Assembly (NCBI RefSeq): GCF_019195435.1
Contig: NZ_CP078069.1
Span: 496,001 to 560,000, forward strand
DNA length: 64,000 nt
Source: Comamonas sp. NLF-1-9
Lineage (GTDB): Bacteria; Pseudomonadota; Gammaproteobacteria; Burkholderiales; Burkholderiaceae_C
Direction: 5' to 3'
The notes under the pieces are model-generated. The model had not been told where the DNA came from. It saw nothing but the letters and a program-made list of their open reading frames with translations, and searched no databases. The position numbers were made by a program, and so were the translations under genes. This document shows, in pieces, positions 38,029 to 46,169 of this stretch (positions within the stretch are counted from its first letter, which is position 1; each line of letters starts with the position of its first letter).

Positions 38029-38352
38029 GTTGCCACAAACTGTCACCTCGCCCTCTTCGAACAGGAGCTTGACGAACATGCCTGGCTGTTCGGTGTAGTC
38101 CTCGGTCATATCCGCCGCCGTATCGCTCAGCCGTGGGGTGACAAAACCCAAGTATTGCGGATCGGGCACGAAGATGTCGATGTCCTTGCTCATCCGGTGG
38201 CGGTAGCGGAACATCAACACGGTTCCACCGCCCAAGGTCCAGAACGGGTCTGCCATGCCGCCGTACTTGCTGATCTCGTCGATCAAGGCCAAGGCACGTG
38301 GGAACAGGCTTTCCCAAGCGCCGCTGGGCAGCACATTGGCGTTCATGCCCAC
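38029..38352 (-). pseudogene. AbiEii-like nucleotidyltransferase toxin, truncated
   Basis: About 108 codons with the nucleotidyltransferase hallmark LGGGTVLMFRYRHRMSKDID. The C-terminal part, usually 150 or more residues, is replaced by the glycosyltransferase fragment. Its start overlaps the end of the upstream antitoxin by 10 nt. Here the toxin lost its C-terminus, unlike the other TA remnants in the island. Confidence 0.8.
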
Positions 38353-38834
38353 AGCGCCCGACGGTGAACGGACAGCGACCGCGCGAGTTTTGCGACGTTG
38401 CGCCAGACCTGCCGAGGCGGCAGATGCGCATGCGCAGCTGCCTCCTCTACCGCCATCACGACGGTGGGCACGGGGGCCTCATCCAGCAGATGGGTCAGGT
38501 GTGGGGCGAACGAAGGCGGCACATCGCCACTGGCCAGCGCCTGCTCCAGTACCTCGGGGGCAAGCTCATGTGCATAGCTGACGCTCGCCGTCTTGGCCGC
38601 CATCCACAAGCCGCGTTTTTTGCGTCGCGTTTGCGTGTCCGGTTTGGAGCTATCGAGCCCCAGCACTGCCATGATCTGTCCCACGCGGTTGATGCCCAGA
38701 TCGCTCAAGGTGCCGTTTTCCAGCCCCACCACGGTCTGGCGCGACAGGCCGCTCAGGTGTGCCAGTTGCGCTTGGGTCAGGCCCAGCTTGGCGCGTCGGG
38801 CGCTCACGGCACGTCCAATCTCAGTCAGGTTCAT
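38343..38834 (-). CDS. XRE-family antitoxin of a truncated AbiEii-like module
   Basis: 163 aa. N-terminal helix-turn-helix (GRAVSARRAKLGLTQAQLAH, SRQTVVGLENGTLSDLGI) followed by ~90 residues without a named domain. ATG at 38834 (an upstream Met precedes the operator and is unlikely). A perfect 24-bp palindrome lies 15 nt upstream. Antitoxin-first order, as in AbiE-type systems. The toxin is cut. Confidence 0.85.
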   Translation of the reverse strand: MNLTEIGRAVSARRAKLGLTQAQLAHLSGLSRQTVVGLENGTLSDLGINRVGQIMAVLGLDSSKPDTQTRRKKRGLWMAAKTASVSYAHELAPEVLEQALASGDVPPSFAPHLTHLLDEAPVPTVVMAVEEAAAHAHLPPRQVWRNVAKLARSLSVHRRALWA

Positions 38835-38849
38835 GGTCAGGCAATGGGA

Positions 38850-38873
38850 ATATGTCAAAAATATTTGACATAT
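38850..38873. promoter_or_regulatory. 24-bp palindromic operator
   Basis: ATATGTCAAA-AATA-TTTGACATAT, perfect 10-bp arms, just upstream of the XRE antitoxin start. Probable autoregulatory site. Confidence 0.78.
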
Positions 38874-39009
38874 TAATGCTTGAACGCTAATTCGACCAGC
38901 CACCGAGAGTGATCTGCAGACAAGCTACGGAGACGGGATGTGCGCGACGGGGTCCGCCGGATTGCCAAGCAGCTCTGCCACGGCGCGATGCTTCCTTGCA
39001 GGCCGGGAT

Positions 39010-40254
39010 TCATCCAGTCCAGAGAGAGGACAGGGGGACGGCATGCAAGTTGCCGCCGAAGGAGAGAACCTGATGGCCGTCGTACAGCACCATGCCGATG
39101 CGAAAATCCGTGCCGGCGGCCGTCGCAAGTTTGCGCAAGCCCGTGAAATCGGCTGGCTGGACAGAGGCAGCGGCCTTCACTTCAATGCCGACGATGTCCC
39201 CCGCCTCGGCCTCGATGACGAAATCGACCTCGGCCTGATCCTTGTCTCGGTAGTGGAACAGGGAGCAAGGGGTAGCTTGCCAGGCCAGCATTTTCAACAG
39301 CTCGCCATGCACGAAGGTTTCCAGCAACGCACCCCAGGCCGTGCGGTCGCGCTGCAACCGATCTGCCGAAAGACCGCGCATGGTGGCAAGCAGACCGGAA
39401 TCCAGAAAATGCAGCTTGGGTGTTTTGATCTGCCGCTTCAGTTGATTGCGAAACCAGGGCTCCAGCCGACGAACCAGAAACACCTGCTCGAACATACCCA
39501 CATACTTGCGCGCGGTTTTGTCATCGATGCCAAGCTGGCCAGCCATTTGGCTGAAGTTGGTGAGCTGGCCGGATTGCTGAGCCAGGGCGCGCAGCAGCCG
39601 AGGAAGGCGGTCCAGCTTGTCTAGCGTCGCAATGTCACGGATGTCCCGTTGCACGATGGCGCGCACGTATTCGCGCGCCCACGCCTGCCGACGCGCAGGC
39701 TCGGTGCGGTGTGTCATTTCGGGGTAGCCGCCCTTGAGCACGGCCTGCATCAGCGTGGCGGCGGTATCTGGCGCGAGAGCTTGGGCAGGCGGCTCGCCAG
39801 CCAGAACCTTCAGCAGGAACGATGAAGGTGCGCGCCGCATCTCGGACTGGGCCAGCGGCAGCAGGTTGATCACCTCCATCCGCCCGGCCAGGCTGTCGGA
39901 AAGCGTGGGCAGGGTCAGGATATCGGTTGAACCTGTCAGCAAGAATCGACCCGGTTGCCGATCTTCGTCCACCAACTGCTTGATGGTGCGCAGCAAGGCA
40001 GGCGCGCGCTGAACCTCGTCGATGGCCACACGGCCTCTGCCTCGCAACAAGCCCACAGGATCGTTCAGCGCTGCATTGAGCGTGGTTTCTTCGTCCAGCG
40101 ACAGCCAGGACACGTGCTCGTCCACGAACTGCCTCAGTAGCGTGGTCTTGCCGCATTGCCGCGGCCCGTCGATCAAAATGACTGGCGTGTCGGCAAGAGC
40201 GGATTTGACCAACTGGGCAGAGAAACGGTGGTAGTGCTGCCGCTCAGCAGTCAT
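39010..40254 (-). CDS. AAA ATPase with DUF4143 domain
   Basis: 414 aa. N-terminal ATPase (AAA_14): Walker A DGPRQCGKTTLLRQF near residue 29, Walker B RGRVAIDEVQ near 81, and sensor LLTGSTD. The C-terminal ~170 residues form DUF4143, with a nuclease-like block (EVDFVIEAEAGDIVGIEVKA). Such proteins are common in mobile regions; some are thought to be defence or stress factors, but the function is not known. Complete; start ATG at 40254. Confidence 0.85.
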   Translation of the reverse strand: MTAERQHYHRFSAQLVKSALADTPVILIDGPRQCGKTTLLRQFVDEHVSWLSLDEETTLNAALNDPVGLLRGRGRVAIDEVQRAPALLRTIKQLVDEDRQPGRFLLTGSTDILTLPTLSDSLAGRMEVINLLPLAQSEMRRAPSSFLLKVLAGEPPAQALAPDTAATLMQAVLKGGYPEMTHRTEPARRQAWAREYVRAIVQRDIRDIATLDKLDRLPRLLRALAQQSGQLTNFSQMAGQLGIDDKTARKYVGMFEQVFLVRRLEPWFRNQLKRQIKTPKLHFLDSGLLATMRGLSADRLQRDRTAWGALLETFVHGELLKMLAWQATPCSLFHYRDKDQAEVDFVIEAEAGDIVGIEVKAAASVQPADFTGLRKLATAAGTDFRIGMVLYDGHQVLSFGGNLHAVPLSSLWTG

Positions 40255-40442
40255 GGGGAATGTCCAGGTGTGGACAAAGTTTCGGCTGTTTCGGATTTTA
40301 CCTTCGTCTGATTCGGATTATGCGGGCGTCCAATTCGGAATTTCAAGACGGGGTGAAGTGGCAATCCGAGGGTGCCAAGCGCTGCGGCGTCACGCCCTCA
40401 CCAAGTGGCCCTGATCGTGCGGAATGCGGAGTTTTTTGTCGT

Positions 40443-40757
40443 TCAGACAAGCGCCAGCCGCTGCACGGTATCGGGAAACTTCTCGACCAGCCGGATCAGC
40501 AGCGCTGCCTGAGCGTTGGGTTTGGCCCGGCCTTGCTCCCAGTTCTCCAGGGTGCGGGGATTGGTGCGCAGGTAGCTTGCGAATACGAGGCGCGACAAGT
40601 GCAGGCGCTCACGCAGCGCAAGCAACTCGGCGGCTGTGACATCGGGCGCGGCCTTCACCTGGACCTCGTGGGTGCGTAGCGTTTGCTTGCCTTGGCGCTC
40701 GCCCGAAAGGGCCTCGAAGCCTTCGGTCAGCTCTGCAAACAGGTTCCGTTTTTTCAT
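40443..40757 (-). CDS. XRE-family antitoxin of a truncated RelE module
   Basis: 104 aa. C-terminal helix-turn-helix (LALRERLHLSRLVFASYLRT and TLENWEQGRAKPNAQAALL), similar to NadS/HigA2-type antitoxins. ATG at 40757 overlaps the end of the toxin remnant by 3 nt. Appears intact. Confidence 0.88.
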   Translation of the reverse strand: MKKRNLFAELTEGFEALSGERQGKQTLRTHEVQVKAAPDVTAAELLALRERLHLSRLVFASYLRTNPRTLENWEQGRAKPNAQAALLIRLVEKFPDTVQRLALV

Positions 40758-40885
40758 CGACGTGCCTCCAGTTCGGTTTTCAGCATGTTCTTGAGCACCT
40801 TTTTCTCGTCGGAGCTCAGGTCAGCCATTTCGTCCTTGTCGTACAGGGTGAACAGCCAGAATTGCGAATCGCCATCAGGTAACGG
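40754..40885 (-). pseudogene. RelE-family toxin, C-terminal remnant
   Basis: The frame upstream of the antitoxin encodes ~43 residues (LPDGDSQFWLFTLYDKDEMA, DLSSDEKKVLKNML) matching the end of RelE/HigB2-type toxins, and ends at a TGA overlapping the antitoxin ATG. The N-terminal ~65 residues are gone. Confidence 0.82.
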
Positions 40886-40946
40886 CCGTTGCGCGCTCAG
40901 GCGCCTTGGCCAAAAAGGCAGATCGGTGTTGGCGGGGGGATTCGAA

Positions 40947-41327
40947 TCAGGCCAGCTGCACGATCTGGTTCAGTATCAGGCACACCTGCGAAAAGACTTC
41001 TGGAGTGGCCCGGCGCATGGGATGGGGCGTGGCGCCGCGCGCCCGCCAGTCGAACGATTTGGGTTGGTGGCACAACACGTAGCTGGTAGCACCGGCCTTG
41101 CGCCCACTGGCTGTGCCTGCGGCCACGGCAAAGGGGTTGTCCGCGTTGTAGGCGGCGGTGGTCATGGGCAGGCCCAGCACCAGCGAGGTGCGGTCATTGA
41201 AGGCGCGGGGAGAAAGCACGACAAAGGGGTGGATGTCGCGCATTCCGTGACCGGCCTGGGGGTTGCAGTCGATCCAAATGATGTCCTGCCGGTCTGGCAC
41301 CCAGGTTTTCTGGGTGCGGCTTACCAC
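40947..41327 (-). CDS. mazF: MazF/PemK-family RNase toxin
   Basis: 126 aa. Family features: PDRQDIIWIDCNPQAGHGMR and HPFVVLSPRAFNDRT near the N-terminus, then LVLGLPMTT. MazF toxins cut mRNA at short sequence motifs. GTG start at 41327 overlaps the mazE stop by 7 nt. Intact module with mazE. Confidence 0.9.
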   Translation of the reverse strand: MVSRTQKTWVPDRQDIIWIDCNPQAGHGMRDIHPFVVLSPRAFNDRTSLVLGLPMTTAAYNADNPFAVAAGTASGRKAGATSYVLCHQPKSFDWRARGATPHPMRRATPEVFSQVCLILNQIVQLA

Positions 41328-41575
41328 TGCTCGGCGCCCAGCCGACCGGCGTCAGGCATGGCTTCGCCACCGTGGCGTTGGGCATCAAAGCGGGCCAGGC
41401 GTTCACCCAGGGTAGGTTGCGCATCCCGCACCGGCTCGATGACCACGCGCCCGTTCTCCACCAGCATGCGCACGCGCTGCTCGGCATTCAGGCGGGCTGC
41501 ACGGGCTACCTTGGCGGGAAGGCGCACGCCCAGGCTGTTGCCCCAGTATTTGATATTGAGCAGGACTTCGGTCAT
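41321..41575 (-). CDS. mazE: MazE/AbrB-type antitoxin
   Basis: 84 aa. N-terminal swapped-hairpin DNA-binding domain (NIKYWGNSLGVRLPAKVARA) followed by a toxin-binding tail. ATG at 41575. A perfect palindrome lies 36 nt upstream as likely operator. Partner of mazF. Confidence 0.9.
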   Translation of the reverse strand: MTEVLLNIKYWGNSLGVRLPAKVARAARLNAEQRVRMLVENGRVVIEPVRDAQPTLGERLARFDAQRHGGEAMPDAGRLGAEQW

Positions 41576-41610
41576 GTGGGCCTCCAACGCGGGATCAACA
41601 AGGGAACGGT

Positions 41611-41628
41611 GTTTATACAAGTATAAAC
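41611..41628. promoter_or_regulatory. palindromic operator of mazEF
   Basis: GTTTATAC-AA-GTATAAAC, perfect 8-bp arms, containing TATACT on the minus strand as a possible -10. The rest of the 200-bp gap before coaBC shows nothing else. Confidence 0.75.
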
Positions 41629-41775
41629 GACTACCTTGCCTGAATGGGGGCGGAAGGTGCGCGGCGGGGTCGTGAGGATCGTCAACCGGCTCTTTGCGCA
41701 GCCAGCGCCTGCATAGCCTGGACACGACACCTCGCAGACCAGCGCCGCGCCGGCGCATTCTGCTAAATTGCCCGC

Positions 41776-43023
41776 ATGACCCCTTTATCCGGAAAACACA
41801 TCGTGCTGGGCCTGTCGGGCGGCGTGGCCTGCTACAAGGCGGCGGAGCTGGTGCGCCTGCTGGGCAAGGCGGGCTGCACGGTGCAGGTGGTGATGACGGA
41901 GGCGGCCGAGCACTTCATCACCGCGACCACGCTGCAGGCGCTCAGCGGGCGGGCGGTGTACACCTCCCAGTGGGATGCGCGCGAGCCCAATGCGATGGCG
42001 CACATCAACCTGAGCCGCGACGCGCACGCCATCGTGATTGCTCCTTGCAGCGCGGACTTCATCGCGCGGCTGGCGCAGGGGCGCTGCGACGAGCTGCTGA
42101 GCCTGCTGTGCGTGGCGCGGCCGCTGCAGCGCGTGCCGCTGCTGCTGGCCCCGGCGATGAACCGCGAGATGTGGCTGCACCCGGCCACGCAGCGCAACCT
42201 GGCGCAGGTGGTGGCGGACGGCGCGGTGTCGCTGGGCGTGGGCTGCGGCTCGCAGGCCTGCGGCGAGACCGGCGACGGGCGCATGCTGGAGCCGGCTGAA
42301 ATCGTGGAAGAGCTGCAGGCCTTCTTCAGCCCCAGGCTGCTGGCGGGCGAACAGGTCTTGATCACCGCCGGCCCGACCTTCGAGGCGATCGACCCGGTGC
42401 GCGGCATCACCAACCGCTCCAGCGGCAAGATGGGTTTTGCGCTGGCCCGGGCGGCGCGCGAAGCCGGCGCGCAGGTGACGCTGGTGGCCGGGCCGGTGGC
42501 GCTGGCGACGCCGCGCGGCGTGCAGCGCCTGGACGTGGAGTCGGCGCAGGACATGCTGGGCGCGGTGGAGCAGTGCGTGCCCCACGCCAGCGTCTTCATC
42601 GCCACGGCGGCGGTGGCGGACTGGCGTCCGGCGGCCGTCGCCGCGCACAAGATCAAGAAGGACGGCACGGGGCAGCTGCCCCAGCTGGGCTTCATCGAGA
42701 ACCCGGACATCCTCGCGACGGTGGCGGCCAGCCGCCGCGCGCAGGAGGGAGCGCTCTACTGCGTGGGCTTTGCCGCCGAGAGCGAGAACCTGCTGGAACA
42801 TGCGCGTGCCAAGCGCCAGCGCAAGGGCGTGCCGCTGCTGGTGGGCAATATCGGCCCGGCCACCTTCGGGCAGGACGACAACGCCCTGCTGCTGGTCGAT
42901 GAGGCCGGTGTGCAGGAGCTGCCGCGGGCCAGCAAGCACGCTCTGGCGCGCCAACTGGTGGCCGAGCTGGCGCGCCGCCTGGGCGCCACACGCGCGGACT
43001 TGCCACGAGAGGACATGCCATGA
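41776..43023 (+). CDS. coaBC: phosphopantothenoylcysteine decarboxylase/synthetase CoaBC
   Basis: 415 aa bifunctional enzyme of CoA synthesis. The N-terminal CoaC flavoprotein shows GLSGGVACYKAAEL, the active His in AHINLSRDA and PAMNREMW. The C-terminal CoaB synthetase has ITAGPTFEAIDPVR, NRSSGKMG, AAVADWRP and the catalytic Lys region HKIKKDG. Start ATG at 41776. Followed by a small membrane protein (4-nt overlap) and dut. Confidence 0.95.
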   Translation: MTPLSGKHIVLGLSGGVACYKAAELVRLLGKAGCTVQVVMTEAAEHFITATTLQALSGRAVYTSQWDAREPNAMAHINLSRDAHAIVIAPCSADFIARLAQGRCDELLSLLCVARPLQRVPLLLAPAMNREMWLHPATQRNLAQVVADGAVSLGVGCGSQACGETGDGRMLEPAEIVEELQAFFSPRLLAGEQVLITAGPTFEAIDPVRGITNRSSGKMGFALARAAREAGAQVTLVAGPVALATPRGVQRLDVESAQDMLGAVEQCVPHASVFIATAAVADWRPAAVAAHKIKKDGTGQLPQLGFIENPDILATVAASRRAQEGALYCVGFAAESENLLEHARAKRQRKGVPLLVGNIGPATFGQDDNALLLVDEAGVQELPRASKHALARQLVAELARRLGATRADLPREDMP

Positions 43024-43400
43024 AGCTGCCAGGTGCAGAAGGGCCGCCGGACGGCGACTTTGCCCGTTATGTGGAGCAACTGAGCGGGCGCAGCCCGGGC
43101 GTGGCGGCGCAGTCACGAGGCGGCGCATCCGCGCGCGCCTCGGCCGGCAAACGCATGGCCGACGCTGCCGCGCGGCGACCGGAGCATGGCAGCACTGCGG
43201 GCGCTGCAGCACGCGGCAAGGCGGCCCGCCCGCTGGCCGCGCCCGCGTTTTGGCCGGCGCTGGTTTTCAGGGTGGTGCTGGCCGGCGTGGTGTTGCTGCT
43301 GGTGACGACGCTGATGCCCGTGGCGCTGCCCGCAGCGGTGGTGTTCGTGCTGGCCTGGCTGGTGTCCGAGGCCATTCGCGCCAAGGGACGCGGGCGCTGA
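43020..43400 (+). CDS. small membrane protein of unknown function
   Basis: 126 aa. The N-terminal ~75 residues are polar and rich in Ala, Arg and Gly; the C-terminal part has two hydrophobic helices ([20 protein letters not shown] and [12 protein letters not shown]). ATG overlaps the coaBC stop by 4 nt, so it is part of the coaBC-dut operon. No recognised domain. Confidence 0.7.
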   Translation: MKLPGAEGPPDGDFARYVEQLSGRSPGVAAQSRGGASARASAGKRMADAAARRPEHGSTAGAAARGKAARPLAAPAFWPALVFRVVLAGVVLLLVTTLMPVALPAAVVFVLAWLVSEAIRAKGRGR

Positions 43401-43434
43401 AGCGCCGGATTGCAAAGAGGCAAAGAGATTGTCG

Positions 43435-43881
43435 ATGCTGGTCGATTTGAAGATTCTCGATGAGCGCCTGCGCGCGCAGATGCCCGCTTATGCCACGGCG
43501 GGCAGCGCCGGACTGGACCTGCGTGCCTGCCTGGCGCAGCCGCTGCAACTGGCCCCCGGGCAGTGGGAGCTGGTGCCCACGGGCATGGCCATCCATTTGA
43601 AGGACCCGGGCTTTGCGGCACTGATCTTGCCCCGCTCGGGTCTGGGCCACAAGCACGGCATCGTGCTGGGCAATCTGGTGGGCCTGATCGACAGCGATTA
43701 CCAGGGCGAGCTGATGGTCAGCTGCTGGAACCGCTCGGCGACGGCCTTCACCATGCAGCCCATGGAGCGGCTTGCGCAACTGGTGATCGTGCCGGTGGTG
43801 CAGGCGCAGTTTCGCGAGGTTGAGGAATTTGTGGCCTCCGACCGGGGTCGCAGGGGTTATGGCTCCACCGGTCGGCAATAG
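43435..43881 (+). CDS. dut: dUTP diphosphatase
   Basis: 148 aa, trimeric dUTPase. Motifs in order: AGLDLRAC (1), [10 protein letters not shown] (2), [11 protein letters not shown] (3, with the catalytic Asp), [10 protein letters not shown] (4) and the C-terminal [10 protein letters not shown] (5). Hydrolyses dUTP to dUMP. ATG at 43435; a TTG two codons upstream is less likely. 34 nt after the membrane-protein gene. Confidence 0.95.
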   Translation: MLVDLKILDERLRAQMPAYATAGSAGLDLRACLAQPLQLAPGQWELVPTGMAIHLKDPGFAALILPRSGLGHKHGIVLGNLVGLIDSDYQGELMVSCWNRSATAFTMQPMERLAQLVIVPVVQAQFREVEEFVASDRGRRGYGSTGRQ

Positions 43882-43925
43882 GTCGGCGCCGCTGAGGGTG
43901 CCAATTTGCAAGAAAGGATTCAAGA

Positions 43926-44423
43926 ATGAAACAGGTTTTTCGACACGGCGCGACGGTGCTGGCTCTGCTGGCGGCTGGCGCGCTGGCCGGCTGCGCCGGC
44001 AACCAGCCCAGGGAATACGGCAACGCGCCGCATTACCGCGGCCAGGCCGCCCAGGTGCAGCAGCATTACCAGTCCGACCCTTATGGCACGCGCTATGGCA
44101 CCGTGGTCGGCATCGAGTCTGAACACGTCGATCGCGGCACCAGCGGTGCGGGCGCGGTGGCCGGCGGCGTCGTGGGCGGCGTGCTGGGCAACCAGGTCGG
44201 CGGTGGCACGGGCCGCGCGCTGGCGACGATCGCCGGCGTGATCGGCGGCGCCGTGGCCGGCAATGCCATCGAAGGGCAGGCCAACCGCGGCAACAGCGGG
44301 CGTTACTACGTCACCGTGCGCTTTGATGACGGCAATCAGCAGGTCTTTGACGTGCCCGGTGTGGGCGACCTGCGCCGGGGCGACCGGGTGCGCTACTACC
44401 AGGGGCAGATCTCGCGCTTGTGA
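43926..44423 (+). CDS. glycine-zipper outer-membrane lipoprotein (SlyB-like)
   Basis: 165 aa. Signal peptide with lipobox LAGC (about residue 23). The middle is a glycine-zipper 2TM segment (GAGAVAGGVVGGVLGNQVGG, then IAGVIGGAVAGNAIEG), and the C-terminal ~40 residues form a beta-rich domain (YYVTVRFDDGNQQVFDV). Typical of SlyB/Pcp-type lipoproteins that stabilise the outer membrane. ATG at 43926. Confidence 0.87.
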   Translation: MKQVFRHGATVLALLAAGALAGCAGNQPREYGNAPHYRGQAAQVQQHYQSDPYGTRYGTVVGIESEHVDRGTSGAGAVAGGVVGGVLGNQVGGGTGRALATIAGVIGGAVAGNAIEGQANRGNSGRYYVTVRFDDGNQQVFDVPGVGDLRRGDRVRYYQGQISRL

Positions 44424-44435
44424 GCGCGCCTGCGC

Positions 44436-44933
44436 TCAGTCTTGCAGCTTGAAGAAGCCGGTGCCGGCGCTGCGCCGCTCGGACTCTTCGGCGCTGGCTT
44501 CGCGCACCGCATGCACCTTGAGCCGGATGCGCAGCGCCATGCCGGCCAGCGGATGGTTGCCGTCGAGCACCACGTGTTCGGGGTAAATCTGGGCCACGGT
44601 GTACAGGTGCTCGGCAGGCAGGCGCGCAGCGATGTCGGCGGGCAGGCTGGCCGCTTCGATCAGCATGCCTTCTTCGATCTCCGGCGCAAAGGCCGCGCGC
44701 GGCTCCAGAAAGAGCAGGCTCTCGTCGTAGTCGCCAAAGGCCTCCTCGGGCTCCAGGTGCAGCGCCAGTTCGGCGCCGGGCCCGTGGCCCTGCAAGGCCT
44801 GCTCGATGCGCGCAAGCAGGTCGTCGCCGCCGACGAGGAATTCGGTCGGCTCCTGCAGCACGTCAAGCTCTTCGCCCAGCGTGTCCTGCAAGACCCAGGT
44901 GAGGGCGACCACGCAATGTTCATTGATGTCCAT
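44436..44933 (-). CDS. FKBP-type peptidyl-prolyl isomerase, SlyD-like
   Basis: 165 aa. N-terminal FKBP half-domain (TWVLQDTLGEELD and FLVGGDDLLARIEQAL) and an inserted IF domain as in SlyD (FGDYDESLLF onward, GNHPLAGMALRIRLKVHAVR). Catalyses prolyl isomerisation and acts as a chaperone; the metal-binding His-rich tail of E. coli SlyD is absent. It converges with the lipoprotein gene (12 nt). Confidence 0.88.
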   Translation of the reverse strand: MDINEHCVVALTWVLQDTLGEELDVLQEPTEFLVGGDDLLARIEQALQGHGPGAELALHLEPEEAFGDYDESLLFLEPRAAFAPEIEEGMLIEAASLPADIAARLPAEHLYTVAQIYPEHVVLDGNHPLAGMALRIRLKVHAVREASAEESERRSAGTGFFKLQD

Positions 44934-44985
44934 GGCGCAGAATTGTCGCAGCAGCGAGCGCGCCGCGCAGCCGAGGAGGCCGAAC

Positions 44986-45489
44986 ATGGAGCAGATTCCC
45001 GCCGACACCTTGCCCACCGGCCGCTTTGAGGGCCGCGAGGCTTTTCGCGAGCTGGTGCGCGATGCGCTGCGCCAGGCGGCAGTCGAGGGCTGGCCCGAGC
45101 TGCTGCTGTGCGACGCCGACTTTGCCGATTGGCCGCTGGGCGAGCGCGCCGTGGTCGAGAGCCTGCAGGCCTGGGCCGGCGGCCGGCGGCGTCTGGTGCT
45201 GCTGGCGGGCCACTACGACGCTCTGCTGCGGCTGCACCCGCGCTTCGTGCAATGGCGCGTGCGCTGGGAGCATCTGGTCACGGCGCGCAAGGCCAGGGCG
45301 GCGCAGGCACAGGATTTGCCCAGTCTGTGCTGGGCCAGAACGTGGGCCATGCACCGCATCGACCCGGTGCGCAGCCAGGGCGTGGCCACGCGCGAGCCCG
45401 AGCGCCTGGTCTTGCTGCGCGAGCAGCTCGACGAATGGCTGCTCAACCGCTCCACGCCGGGCTTTGCGTCCTCGGTTCTGGGTTTGTAA
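44986..45489 (+). CDS. conserved hypothetical protein
   Basis: 167 aa, soluble, no membrane segments. Charged and Leu/Arg/Trp-rich (WPELLLCDADFADWPLGERA, LVLLAGHYDALLRLHPRFVQ). GAGGAG lies 8 nt before the ATG at 44986. I do not recognise the family. The gene is divergent from the SlyD-like gene (52 nt) and stands alone. Confidence 0.7.
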   Translation: MEQIPADTLPTGRFEGREAFRELVRDALRQAAVEGWPELLLCDADFADWPLGERAVVESLQAWAGGRRRLVLLAGHYDALLRLHPRFVQWRVRWEHLVTARKARAAQAQDLPSLCWARTWAMHRIDPVRSQGVATREPERLVLLREQLDEWLLNRSTPGFASSVLGL

Positions 45490-45648
45490 CCTTGGTTTGC
45501 ATTCGGGTAAATATGGATTGACGTGGCTCACTACAATGACTTCGTCCTGCGCCACAACCATTTTGGCGGCGCATGAAACCCGCACTGCGGCTGCAGGAGA
45601 TGCCGCAGGCGGGACACGCAATTACCTGCTTTTTTTGGGAGATCGATC

Positions 45649-46065
45649 ATGAAATATTCCGTCGTATTGGCTTCGCTTGTGGCCGCCAGCGCCCTCGTTG
45701 CATGTGGAGACAAGCAGGAACCCGCGCCGGCGCCGGCACCGGCTGCACCGGCTGTGGCGCCCGCCCAATCCAGCTCCGACGCCGCCGTGGATGCCGCCAA
45801 GGACGCAGCCAAGGATGCGGCGGATGCGGCCGCACAGGCTGCTTCGGCAGCCGGTGACGCGGCCAAGGCTGCCGGCCATGCGGCGGTAGAGAAGACCAAG
45901 GATGCCGCGCACGCCACCGCCGACGCGGCGCGCGACGCCGCCGACGCGACCAAGGAAGCGGCAAGCGACGCGGCCCAGGCGGCCAAGGAAGCTGCCGACA
46001 AGGCGGCTACGGCAGCGAGCGGCAACGGCAGCAACACCAGCACCACTACCAGCAGTACCAACTGA
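45649..46065 (+). CDS. Ala-rich lipoprotein with LEA-like repeats
   Basis: 138 aa. N-terminal signal with lipobox ALVAC (Cys ~19), a Pro/Ala linker, and residues ~45-125 made of imperfect 7-11-residue units such as DAAKDAAKDAAD, ATADAARDAADATKEAASD and AAKEAADKA, predicted amphipathic helix. This resembles late-embryogenesis (LEA group 3) or apolipoprotein-like repeats. Tail rich in Asn/Ser/Thr. Function unknown. Followed by a bidirectional terminator. Confidence 0.78.
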   Translation: MKYSVVLASLVAASALVACGDKQEPAPAPAPAAPAVAPAQSSSDAAVDAAKDAAKDAADAAAQAASAAGDAAKAAGHAAVEKTKDAAHATADAARDAADATKEAASDAAQAAKEAADKAATAASGNGSNTSTTTSSTN

Positions 46066-46111
46066 GGGCGGTTCTCGCTCGCAGCAGCGCGCGCCGCCAT
46101 CCGCCGCCCAT

Positions 46112-46146
46112 GAAAAAGCCCCGGCCTGCTCAGGCCGGGGCTTTTG
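46112..46146. terminator. bidirectional terminator between convergent genes
   Basis: AAAAGCCCCGGCCTG-CTC-AGGCCGGGGCTTTT, A/T-flanked on both sides; serves the lipoprotein gene and bamC. Confidence 0.88.
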
Positions 46147-46169
46147 CGTCCTTGAGGGGCGTTGGCGCG

